From positions 2,563,991 to 2,627,990 of the forward strand of contig JAEVLN010000012.1 in NCBI GenBank assembly GCA_018350325.1: a DNA stretch of 64,000 nt. The letters run 5' to 3'. The DNA is from Globodera rostochiensis. Taxonomy: Eukaryota; Nematoda; Chromadorea; Rhabditida; Heteroderidae. Each line of letters opens with the position of its first letter. The first letter of the stretch is position 1. The notes beneath the pieces are model-generated. The model ran no database searches. It saw only the letters and a program-made list of their open reading frames with translations, and was not told the DNA's origin. This document shows positions 24,389 through 35,719 of the stretch, one piece after another. Both the position numbers and the translations under genes were made by a program.

Positions 24389-25704
24389 TTACACTATTCC
24401 AAAAAAGAAAAGGTTAGAGATAGTACAGGGATTACTCTGCACAAAAGAGTTGACCCAAAGTGCAGACTGTGAATGACAATTTCAAGCAAGCACTTACGCC
24501 GACTAAATGATCGTAGATAGTCTGGAACATTCCAGTGTACACGTTGACGATGTGGTCCGCTGGGATACCAGTGATTCTGCAAAACGATCCAAGCAAGTGA
24601 CATGAAAATAGAAAGTACACAATCCAAACCGTTGGAGGGTCAACATGACACTGCTGATGAAATCGCGGCCATGGATACAAATGCAGGCGATGCAAATGAC
24701 CCCAGAGGCGAGGAGGGCGTAATCCGCCTCAATTCGCAAAATGCGTTCACTAAATTCGCACTTTATAAATCAACAAAATTTAAGAACTGAAGTCACCGTG
24801 AGGCATATTCAGCACGATTTCCGTGCACTATAAGAAGAATTCGTTTGTAGAACTCGTCCATGTCGAGGAATACGCAATCGAGGATGAGCACCGAATATTC
24901 CCAGAGCGAGTCGATGTTCAAATTCAGGTGGGAGTTCACCCGATCTGAGGAAAACATTTACACAAAATCACCGAATGCCATCCCTCCCATTCAAACGGAC
25001 ATATCAAATTGAGAAAGCTTTCGACGTAAGTGATGGGCGTATGTGCCGAGCTCATGCAAAACCCAACGGCCATTAAAATGCGAATCTCCGACTTTCGGAT
25101 GGCCTCCTCCGTGTACGCGTAGCCAAGCGACTGGAGGCACGTGCGAACCTTCGGCACATTCAGCGACTAAAAGGCAATTAGGGACAAAATTAGGCAATTT
25201 CATTTCGGTCCCGGGGGTTTGAAAGCCTACCAATTTGTGCGAGTGCATTTTGGATGCGATTTGAATGCAGGAAACCGTTCGGAGGGTGACCTGTCGCGAC
25301 ACTGTGGTGAATATTCTCTCCCACTCGCGCTTCCTCTGCTCCTCTGTTTTTTTGTTCTGCTTAAGCATCACCATCTCATACAAACTGTTGATGTGAGCAC
25401 ACATAAAACTAAAAACGCAAAAAAAAACATTTTTCTATTAATTGTCTCGTCACCTATTGAACAGATTCAACGCGATATACTTAACGTCTTGTGGCAATCT
25501 GAGCCGAAGGCAAATGGTGAAAATGTATTGCACCGTTTTTTGATTGACGAACATTCGGAAACGATTGTTGTCCAAACTTTCCATACGAATTCGATTCTCG
25601 TTCAAAAGAACGGATACCCAATCCGAAATCAGGTCGCCGTGAAGTTGACCGTCTTGCACATTGAAGTGCGGTTCGATGTTCAAGAAGCGCGGTTCACTTC
25701 CCAT
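24389..25704 (-). CDS. cosa-1: Crossover-promoting cyclin-like protein (COSA-1/CNTD1)
   Basis: Begins MGSEPRFLNIEPHFN at 25704. The cyclin-box region carries WVSVLLNENRIRMESL, VTLRTVSCIQIASKMHSHK and VRTCLQSLGYAYTEEAIRKS, then GFCMSSAHTPITYVESFLN, closely paralleling human CNTD1 (LRLVSCVQLASKL, LGYLHTKEELLES, LPTPLAYVETLLE). Later exons supply EYSVLILDCVFLDMDEFYKR and ITGIPADHIVNVYTGMFQ. The last exon ends in TAA at 24389-24391. In C. elegans COSA-1 marks and promotes meiotic crossovers in germline nuclei. About seven short exons. The N-terminal start is the less certain end. The motif-level match in order is strong. Confidence 0.85.
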
Positions 25705-26038
25705 TAATGTGCAAGCAGAAAATTGTTCTGTATTTATTTTTAAAATAAAACATTGTTGTCGGCAGATTCGGATCAGGATTAGCGCGCGAACCAAGTGGAC
25801 CGAGCGAGGCACGGAATTTTTCGACAAAAAACTGCAACCTGCGACATTTTATAAAATTTCGAAGCGATTGTTTTTTTTTTTGAATAATTACACTTTCAAG
25901 GAAAAGTTAGCCAAATTATGAAAATTCACGCAATTCTCTTAAACAAAAAAATATTTTAGGGCTTCGGTGGCGCCTCCAACACTTTAAACCCAAGGTTAAC
26001 GCCTTTTGCACCTGAACATTTAGGCCATCTACCGTTGA
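25705..26038. other. Divergent promoter region, cosa-1 / CCDC51
   Basis: 334 bp between two genes pointing away from each other, so it likely serves both. It is AT-rich with a T11 run near 25869. Nothing else recognised. Confidence 0.5.
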
Positions 26039-27429
26039 ATGATGCGGTGTTTATTAAAAATTAGAAATGCTCATTTTTTCATGAAAGCCGGCAGCAGCAG
26101 CGGTGTACAAGCATCATCATCAGTCTCCAGTGACCCAAACGCTTTCAAAAAATTGCTCAATTCGGCCGTTCAATATTATGAAGAGTTTATAGGTCTGACG
26201 GAGGTACATAAAGCTCGGGATGAAGTCAATCAGGCCAGTCTTTGAATTTATAGTAATTTAGCCATTTTAAAACGTTTTTACTTTTAGTGTGAACATAACC
26301 TCTATTTGGCACAACAGGGAAGGAGGGAAAAACAGACCGAACTAAATTTGTTGCAAAGTCGGTTGAGGGATATTCACAGCGAGTTGGACCGAACACAGCG
26401 AGGCGAAGACAGGTGACTCGACTCAATTGAGGCCATGCTTTGACTCGGCCATGAAGTAATTCGTGAAGGTATCTTCATCTATTGACCGAAGAGCACGCGG
26501 CAATCAAACGGGAGAGGGAATTGCTTTCCTCTTTTGAGCTGCTGGAGGCCAAGGAGCGCGACGCGTTCAACATCCTCTCCAACAAAGTATATTTAAGGAT
26601 GAGAGGAATAAAAAATAACAAAATTTTTATCTTGGATTTTAACGTTGTCTGTTTTAAGGTTAGGATTAGCCATGAACGCGAGAGGGAGCGTGAGGAACGG
26701 ACCAAATACTGGTCGTTGACCGGCTCGTTGCTAGGCGCCTTTTTCGGAATTTTCGGCACCACAATTGTCAATGAAGTTCGGATGCGACACATTCGGGAAA
26801 TGATTCCGGCCGGGCAGGAGTTACGGCCGCTGCTTGGAGAAATGGCCAAAATTGCGCGAGAGGGACAGGAAAACGTGGGGAAATGCACAGACCGAACCAG
26901 CCTTTTTTACATTTGTTCAGACTTTGAAGGTAGTCGACTTCCTTGAGGACCTGAAGAACTCGTTGAGCTTGGACTCTCCGAAATTGAGCAATTTGGCGGA
27001 GAAGAGGGAAATTGAGCTGGGAGAGGAAATGGACGTGAAAAAGTCCATCGACGACTTAAAGGAACAGGTGAATAAATTGAATAAATAAATTGCCGTTCTG
27101 GCAAGAAATTTGAAAAAATATGCTATTAAAGACGGGACCAAATTGTGGACTTTTGACTAAGACAATAAATCCCTCATAAGAATGACCAAATGTTGGACCG
27201 GATGGGTGAATTGAAACGGCTCATTCATCTCGAAAGATCGCTGTCGGATGCGGAGGGGGGACGGGCCGTTGCGTACATTGGGGACGACATGGCGGCGATG
27301 TTGCACCAAACGGAGCAGAACATCGAGGCGAGGCTAAAGCTGCAAACTCTGGTCGCCGTCGTTGGGTTTTATGCCGCGTTGGTCATTACTTTGCCATTAA
27401 TTTATTTTTATTTTTCCGGCGCCAAATGA
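26039..27429 (+). CDS. CCDC51/MITOK-like mitochondrial inner-membrane protein
   Basis: Starts MMRCLLKIRNAHFF at 26039, a basic amphipathic leader suited to mitochondrial import. A coiled coil follows (FKKLLNSAVQYYEEFIGLTE; RLRDIHSELDRTQRGED), then the signature KYWSLTGSLLGAFFGIFG TTIVN, the first membrane segment. A second coiled region leads to a C-terminal membrane span LVAVVGFYAALVITLPLI. TGA 27427-27429. Human CCDC51 (MITOK) forms the pore of an ATP-sensitive mitochondrial potassium channel; topology and the GTxxN motif agree, but channel activity here is inferred. Introns are short; the exon between 26640 and 26660 is read across a small intron. Confidence 0.8.
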
Positions 27430-27692
27430 CCAATGATTGTCTATTAGTGAGAAAGGCTGTTTGTTGTTTTATGTTTTCACTTTATCACAGATTTATCGTA
27501 AAAACCCTATTTCTTTTGCTTAAATGTCTAAATTCCGTTTTACCATTAGGATAAAATTTGTTTGTTTTGATTTCTTGACTAATCGGCATTTAATAAATGC
27601 CTAAATTTGGGCGATAGTTCAAATGAAAATATGCAAGATGAACAAATATTCTAGCGATTTGGATTAGTTTCTTTTGTCTTTCTTCGTTCGCT

Positions 27693-30303
27693 TCAGTCGG
27701 TGACCAACACTTCTTTGATGGCCTTTTGTAGCATCTCTTCCACAACATTTTCGACCAGTTCACAGTGATGCTGTTTGTCTTCATCGGCGGCGTTCTTTCT
27801 CTTCTCTTCTATTTCTTCTCTGTTGCAAGTCGCTGGTGAAGGTGAAACAGAGCACCGGTTCGTCGGTCGGATCAATGAGGGGGAGGCGTTGCCCGGACTG
27901 ATTTTGCCCGTTGATTCTCCTCCGTCAAGTGAAGGGATCGCGTGGATAACCCCAAAGGAAACGCGTCGGCTTCTATGTCTAAAAGGACAAAATAATTTGG
28001 ACAAGCAATCAAATTCCTTGAAATTTGGACATTTTCCGAAAAAGCTTTTGTCCTTCAATTTTATGGAATGCGAGGAATTCGATTATGCTCACTTTGAAAG
28101 TTGCCGTTCGACGAGAAGTGAATTGGACGGGGACAATGGCATTTTGTCGGTGCCCTCCTCTCCGCCCATTCGCAGACTCAACGCAATTGCCGGTATGCAG
28201 GACGGTGAACGTTCAGTACGATGGAAAAGCGTTGGCGTTTGGCGTTCAGACGGAAGGGCACTGCCGAGCAGCGACGTGCCGGTAGTTGCCCCATCAGCCG
28301 AGGGCGAAGAAGCACTGCTCGACGGGACAGCCGACGGGGACGTTGTTGGGGGCAAAACGAAACGGTCGTCGACGGGGGCGAAGTCTGCCAGTTTAGTTGG
28401 GAAAAAACCTGAAAATAGTGAAGGGACGGGCATTCATGTCGAAAAACTAAAATCGTTGAAGAGGCATTTACACGGAAAGCACTGGGCAAGGTTGAGAGAA
28501 TAAATATGTTTCTGGTCAACGCGAAACCGAACGACGCCGACCCGTTGAATTGAACTCAACGTTTGCGTGGCGTCCAACGAACGTGCCGAAACTTTTGGAG
28601 CATCTTCTGGCCCATTGAAAAAGATGTCCCCGATGAAGACCAAGCTCAGCTGAAAGATTGTCCAATTTGGGTAACGTCAAATATTTTTTTGTCCAGAAAA
28701 TGGAAATCTCGAGACAATTGCCCACCGCGAAAGGCAATGTCCTTCGCTTTTCCAAGTCCGCCAAAATTCCTTGAAGCGGTCGGACCAGGTAGGGCCAAAC
28801 ACGCTGCAGCGGACAACTCGGAGTCGGCGATGATTTATGGTCGTTGTCCTCAACCCCTGCGATGTGCTGCTCCATCTCTTCGGCCGCCTCGTCCATGTCG
28901 ATTCGTCCGGCCACTTCGACAACATTTGCACTTGTCGAACTACGGGTGATAGTCACTTTTACCTGTAAAACAAATGCACAGAGAGGTCCCGTCCCCCGCC
29001 CATTTAATTCATCAATTTGGGACCGACCAATTCCTCCGCCCGAAGCAACACTCCGTTGGTCCATTCGTACACGTAATCCCAACAAAGCGAATGTTTGCCC
29101 ATTTTTGTCCATTCCCGGAACACCCTTAACGTGGGGGAACACTAATCGACATTTTCCCCATTAAAATGTATAAAAAATCATAAATTTATTTCCAAAAGTG
29201 CGATAAAACCAAACCATTCCGTAATTGTCCCCGTAGGGAACGTGAATTTGAACGTCACTTGCACTTCGGAGTCCCTCGGGTAATTTGTCCAGTGCAGGGC
29301 CTAATTTAAGCAAAATTTGCAATCGAAAGCAAAAACGGAGGGCCCAGAGTTATACGGGAGGCTTCGTGAAAAGCTGACGTCTATTTTCACCAGTCCGTTC
29401 GCTGTCTTCTTCCGCAGATTGGCCAACAATTTGGAAACCGCCAACACCAAGCGCAAAAAAAGAACAAATGGCCTCCTAAAATGTTGAAATAATTCAATTA
29501 AAATGAATAATTCTTATAAAACCTAAACATTTATTACAAAAAAACTGACCAACAAATTTGGATCATCAAAATATGACAAGGCACAATTTGGCACCGACGG
29601 ATCACTCCAATTTGTCGCGCGTAACAAATGCTCATTTTGGGCATCACTTTCACCAAACTTTCTGAAGTTTATGTAAATGTGAGGGCGGGGCATTCGTCTC
29701 CAGCGGGTCCAATTGAATTTACCGGAATTTCTCGACATGGGCACCCCAATCGACGACCCATTGCGTTCGGACTGCGTCAAGATGCTCCTGGAGGCATTGT
29801 TCATCGTCGTCCGAGCGTTCCTTTTTAATGATGAGTATTCGCATTTGATTTTCCTTCCATCGGTTAGTTCCTTCTTCCTCATTAGCGTCCTAATGGGGGG
29901 GGGTGGGGAATTGTTCTAAAATTATAACGACGAAAAGAGGCACCGAAATGGACATCGAAAGGCGGTAGAGGTCGGCCAGCGTTTGCAAAGTGCTCAAATG
30001 TTCGCCGAAACTCTTTTTGCCCATTAGCAACACCCAATTTCGAGGCGAAGAGCACGGAGAAGTGCCGTCATCGTCGGAGTCGGAATTGATCAGCAAATGC
30101 GCGGGCAAACCGGACAAGCCGCCGGAGGCGGAAGAGGCGATTAGCACTGTCTTGGCACGCACCGGCGGGTGGGCGGCGTTGCCGCGGGGGTTATTTTGCA
30201 CCAAAAGGGCCTTTCGGGGGAGAGAAAACGGAGGTCGGAGAGAAATTGATAAAGTTAATACCAATCGTTCCAGCAGATTTTCGTTCGCCGTTAGAATGAT
30301 CAT
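27693..30303 (-). CDS. Uncharacterised multi-exon gene
   Basis: Read on the minus strand from ATG 30303 (MIILTANENLLERL). Exons carry NPRGNAAHPPVRAKTVLIAS, SSPRNWVLLMGKKSFGEHLS, MRILIIKKERSDDDEQCLQ, QWVVDWGAHVEKFR and FVLFLRLVLAVSKLLANLRK, then WTNYPRDSEVQVTFKFTFP. Toward the C-terminus the text becomes Ser/Pro-rich, and it ends NVVEEMLQKAIKEVLVTD with TGA at 27693-27695. I do not recognise the family. The middle (28500-29150) has more than one open frame and its exon borders are uncertain. A plus-strand ORF at 27775-28503 overlaps the tail, but the minus frame has splice-consistent boundaries. Cytoplasmic or nuclear, given no leader or membrane helix. Confidence 0.45.
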
Positions 30304-32085
30304 TTATTTCCCCTTTTATTCACGCGAAAAACACCGAGCAAATTCACTGTTAATTAAAATTGTATTTATTGATGTTTATTGAGTGAAACTTGTGAATAAA
30401 TGCAATTTTCTCGGGTTCTCGGATATCGGAAAATAAGAGGGGGGAGGGGGAGGGGGAAGTGAAAGGGTTTGCCGGGGGGGGGGGCTAAAGGAAGGCAATC
30501 AATGCCAACCCATCCGCCGCCGTGAGAGGACACAACCAGCCGATGGGAATGAGCCTAATTTTGCGTGCACGGGCATTTTTGCCCTTTCGTCCATTGACAC
30601 ATTCAAACTTAAATTTGAACCAATGCCATCGGAAAAGCCGGAACATGCAAAATGAATGAAGAAAGTCTAAGGCACAAAGAGAAAGGGCAAAATGGCACTT
30701 TATGCCCGCCCCGTCCATTCCGTCGTTGCCCCAGCCAAAAGGACATTCCCCCCCCCCCCCCAATTCCTTTGCCCTCTGCGAAAAATGGATTTTGTCATAG
30801 AAAAGTGAGAGAACAGCCAGCAACGGCGGCGACCGAACTGCTGCTGCCAGCAGTGACTGTTTTGGCCTACTTGAGCCGGGTTGTTAAGGATTGGGAGGGG
30901 GGGGGGGCTGACAATGAGAGGGGAGGGCGGAGGTTGTGATGGGCTGAGGGAGATATTAAATGGGGGGGGGGGAAGTTTGCTGCTGAAATGAATACTTACG
31001 GTGGTGGAGGGCTTAGACAATCGTTGCTTTGTTTGTATCAAATTGTATCTTTTGGGTGCAAAAAATTTGCATATGGGAAAAGAGCGACGGGCACCCCCAC
31101 CTTAGCCTCCCCCCCCCCCCGCCCGTTTAGGCTCCAAAAAGGTGGACAAGTTAAGTCAATATTCTTTCTCAGAAATGGGCGGTTTTGCAATTTTATGCAA
31201 ATCCTAAACCATCCACCAAATAATGCCCCGCCAAAAAAAATATTTTTGTATTTTTCTGTCAAGACCGACGGCGGCAAAGTTCTATGAATAAATTAGGGGG
31301 GGGGGCAATTGCTGGCGTATTGACACCGAAAGGTCCTCCGAGAATAAATAATTCATTAAGTCCGGCCGTCTTTTTGTTGTTTCTGAACCGTCTTGGACTT
31401 TCGACCGGGTGAAGAGAAGAGACAGGAGATGCCGCCATCGTTTCTGATGGTATTTTTGTCCGTTTTGTTTTGGACCCGGAGGGCGCATGATTAAAAATGA
31501 GGGAAAAAAAGCGGGAGGGGGGAGAAAACGGGGCGGCAGTGATTGGACGGAAACGGATGACGACGGGAAATGTAATTAACCGGCGGGGGATTGCGGGAGG
31601 GCACTTGGCAGCGACACAAACACTCCAAGAGATGGACGACGATACTCCCCCCCCCCCAACTCCCCGTATTCGCCGTGTTTGCACTGTGCCGATGAGGACG
31701 AGGACCCCGCCCCCGCCACTCATCAGTCATCAACAGCAGCAGAGGGAGAAGGGCCAAATATGGAAAAAACCATTTTTCTTTTGCCTATCGCACACAAAAC
31801 AAAATGAGAGAATTGGGACACGCACGATTAAAGGACCTTTAAATGGAGCTTTAAAATGTTTCCTCAGTCAAATTTAGTGTTTCGAACGACGGCGTTTAAA
31901 GGACGGTATCTGAGATAAAGAAGGAACTTTCCAATGAGTCAAGTTGAATACGAACCAGTAATTACTCCACGACCAACAATTCATTGAGACTAACCGGTCA
32001 AAAAAGTTGTGACAACACAAATCAAAAAGATTTTCTCTATATTATGGACCATATTATCCTATACGATCTGAACAACTGCAATGCC
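30304..32085. other. Intergenic, 1.8 kb, rich in G and C homopolymers
   Basis: Between the unrecognised gene's start and the cytochrome c stop. Contains G/C runs of 8-13 nt near 30430-30485, 30747, 30898, 30961, 31111, 31297 and 31647. ORFs up to 154 codons on both strands show no family or splice support. I see no RNA gene or repeat copy here. Confidence 0.4.
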
Positions 32086-32682
<597 letters not shown>

Positions 32683-32877
32683 TTATTCATATGACGAATT
32701 TAAACGATTACTAGTATAATATCTTGGTTTGCAACACAGGCTCAACCAAATGGAAATGTTCAAAAGTTTGGTCAACGCAACAGAAGTAACATGAGTCAAC
32801 AATTTAATCAAACAACACGGATATCAAGATATTTCCATGAAACCAAAACATTTCATCTCTTTTCGCTCTATGCAAAA

Positions 32878-33590
32878 TGAGTTCTCGGGCGCTGTGTCGT
32901 GAATGGAGCCATCTGTAAAAGGAAGATTTCTCAGAAAACTCAAACTCAATGCCAAACCTTGCGTCGCTTGGCGTTCACGCGGTGAGGCAGCGGAAATTTG
33001 ATCTTAGAGTCCTGGAACTGCTTCACTCCGGCGCGCTTGCAGTCCGCCACCTTGATGGTTTGCACTTTGATGATTTGAATTCGATCCGCCTGAGCGCGGT
33101 GACGAGCGCCCATGTCGCGATAGCATTGGGTCACGGCACCGGCCTCGGTAACATCGCGATACTCGCGGTACATATTGTGGTGTCCAGTACGAGAATCGTA
33201 ACGGAGCCAAATTCCGAAGTTCTTCACTGACCCAGGCTTTTTCTCGAAAACCTTAATTTTTATGAAACTTCAATTCCTGGATTTCTTAGAAAATAAAGCC
33301 AGAAAATTGGGTTAGAAATGCAAAGCATTGCTAATACCTCTTGACACGAAACGATCTCTCCGTGTGTTTTCTTAACTCGACGCAGCATGCTCGTAAAGTA
33401 CCAGAAGCGAGATTTGGCCACAACATGATTGCTGGCGAAAATCACCATCTTGTGAAGCGTGGGGTTTGCATCATTTGCAGTTGGAAGTTTACGTCCGACG
33501 ACAATAAACTTCCTTAACTAAAATTTCCAATGCATGCACCAGTTCAGAAAAGCGAAAATTTACTGTTTCTCCGGATGCTTTGATGGGCAT
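32878..33590 (-). CDS. rpl-20: 60S ribosomal protein L18a (eL20)
   Basis: Four exons: 33564-33590 (MPIKASGET), 33338-33517, 32958-33251 and 32878-32912. The centre contains [59 protein letters not shown] and [13 protein letters not shown] text, all diagnostic of eL20. The tiny last exon gives [14 protein letters not shown], in line with the conserved C-terminal basic tail. Part of the large ribosomal subunit. The very short first exon is typical of ribosomal-protein genes. Confidence 0.97.
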
Positions 33591-34002
33591 TGCTTATGGC
33601 TGCTGATTAAACGTCAATTATATAAAGTAAAATTCTAAAAATGGTTGATTGGAACTAACTTTTCAAAATCTTTTCCTGGAGAAATTCCACAAAATTTGTC
33701 TCCTTGTTCCTGTTTTTACAAAAACCCAATTCGAGCTCTCAAATAGCAATAAAACAAGGAGAACCTCTAAAGGTTGGATGTTAATGAATTCCTCTCTGAC
33801 TAATTTGTATGATGAGTAGGTACGCATTTTTGAATAAATTTTGAATTACTATGGTAATTTTGGCGTAATATTTCAGAGAAAACGACTGACTAATTGTCTT
33901 GTCTGCTGATTATGATTAGAGATCGGATTTATATTGACTAAAAAAGGGGTTAAAACAGACCAAATACAGTTAATTTAATCTGTCTTTTTTGATATTTAAC
34001 AG
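33591..34002. other. Divergent promoter, rpl-20 / mrpl-46
   Basis: 412 bp between a cytosolic and a mitochondrial ribosomal-protein gene that point away from each other. AT-rich; no TATA box stands out. Shared regulation is possible but not shown. Confidence 0.5.
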
Positions 34003-35363
34003 ATGATTATGCAGAAATTGTTATTTGATTGTTTTCGGGCTCGAAGTTCAACAGTTCGGGTCTTCTTCTCAACAAATGTTCGATTGGACCCCGCTAAATG
34101 GCGTGTCGAAGTTGCATTGCTCGTTTATCGTCCTCCGATCATCGCTGCCCCAATGACTGAAGTTGAACGGCAGTTTTCTAATGTGTGTGAACTGGCCGAT
34201 TACAGCACTTCCTACAAATGTGACTTTGAACTTCAACTGGAAAAAGATGCAAAGTCGGTGCTTTTTAGGATCCTAAAAATTAAATTTTAATAAATTTTCA
34301 AGATTATTAGAGAAGCGAAAACAACTCGAAATCGAAGGAAGGGATCTCAGTGCACTCGATGAACAAATTAGTGTCTCGTCAATTCAGCTTAAAGATGACT
34401 GGTTCGAGAAGAGTGAAGAGTTAATCAAGCAGTACAAATTTGACTCGCCGCAAACAAATGAAGAAGAAGAGAAAAATCCAAAAGCTTTTGGAAGAATGCG
34501 ACACAGAAAGTTAGCTTTGCTTGTGAAGCAACGATTTCCCGATGCGCCCACTTCTGATTACGTATCTCCATGGATTTTACCACGACTAGTGAGGTCGGGA
34601 GATGACTCATTACGACAGGTACCTCTATCTTAAAATAATATATTAGTGTACTGACTGGTCGGAACTTTTCCTCTTATCAACGAAAGTGAAGCTCTCATTA
34701 CGCTAGAAATGGATTTTATTAAACTCAGTGGCTATTATAGTATTTAAACAATAAAAATGCCAGATTGAATTATTCCGATCTGAGGGGCGTTATTTATTTC
34801 AATTTTAGTAAAAAAAGGTCATCCTTTTAGACGGCGGAAAAATGCATTATAGAATTATTTCCAACATTCGATCAAATGCCTATTGGATTTCAAGTTCTTG
34901 GTAATGCACCTATTTCACACTTTGTTCAACGATATTCGAATGCAATGCAAAAGCGATTAGGATTTGATGGTTCGGTGGTACGTTTTTTTTAATCAATATT
35001 TTTCCCTATTCATATACCTAAATTGAATATTATTAAACTTTATCTTGCAAAAATTAGGTAGTTCGAAACTAAAGAACTAGCTACGACTCAATACAATTGG
35101 TTTTAATGTTATTTGTGTATTTTTCTCAAAAATGGAAGATATGAGACAATTTAAGCACTACACTTTCCTGTTTAATTGTACCCGTTTAGATGTTTTTCTT
35201 CCCTGTTCTAATCCACAACAAAAGGACCAATCCGATCTCAATGGTCGACCTGAGCTCTGACATTGTGGCAGATTATCAATGGTGTACTCGTGAAGAGCTG
35301 AACGTGCTAGGACATAAGCAACTGCATGAATATAAATCCTTTAGTTTCGCGTTGATTGAATAA
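34003..35363 (+). CDS. mrpl-46: Mitochondrial ribosomal protein L46 (mL46)
   Basis: Begins MIMQKLLFDCFRARSSTVRV, an arginine-containing leader for mitochondria. The body has VALLVYRPPIIAAPMTEVER, then DLSALDEQISVSSIQLKDDW and FGRMRHRKLALLVKQRF, then SPWILPRLVRSGDDSLRQTA and VLGNAPISHFVQRYSN, mirroring human MRPL46 (QRPPVV, LDEDE, LVREKFG, WILPQ, GETLRGTAERT, LGNAPCGHY). The C-terminal exon carries VDLSSDIVADYQWCTREEL; stop TAA 35361-35363. A Nudix-like fold is known for this family. Four or five exons. Confidence 0.93.
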
Positions 35364-35719
35364 AACATTCATTTTTATTTATTTATTTTTGCTTTATGAA
35401 ACAGTAATACTTTGGTTTTATAACTGAGCTAATTATCATTTAATTTTTGCATCGCGATAATTTCATGTTCATATCGGTTATCGATTAAGGCGCGCTCGCA
35501 TGGGGGGAGGAAGTTCGCATGCACGCGCCTTACTTCCATCTAACAATATTCCTTTACAGCAATTAGATATCAAAGGGAGAGGGGGGTGAATGCATCCATT
35601 TCTGAGGATTTTTGACAGATAATTAATCCGCCCGATCGAGACTAACCTTCCATTAATCCATAATATTTAATATCCTTAAGATTTTGAGTATATATTAATT
35701 AATCGTCGCGCTGCTATTA
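35364..35719. other. Intergenic, mrpl-46 to hgrs-1
   Basis: 356 bp. AT-rich DNA interrupted by a small GC-rich inverted repeat (about 35487-35531; AAGGCGCG ... CGCGCCTT) enclosing a G6 run. No coding sequence recognised. Confidence 0.5.

Noticed and set aside
27775..28503. Plus-strand 242-codon ORF
   Set aside because: No domain and it overlaps the minus-strand gene's C-terminal exon, which has splice-consistent borders. Strand choice is not fully certain.
31491..31757. Minus-strand ORF starting with a short Leu run, as a secreted peptide
   Set aside because: Hydrophobic stretch is only about eight residues and the rest is G/C-run translation.
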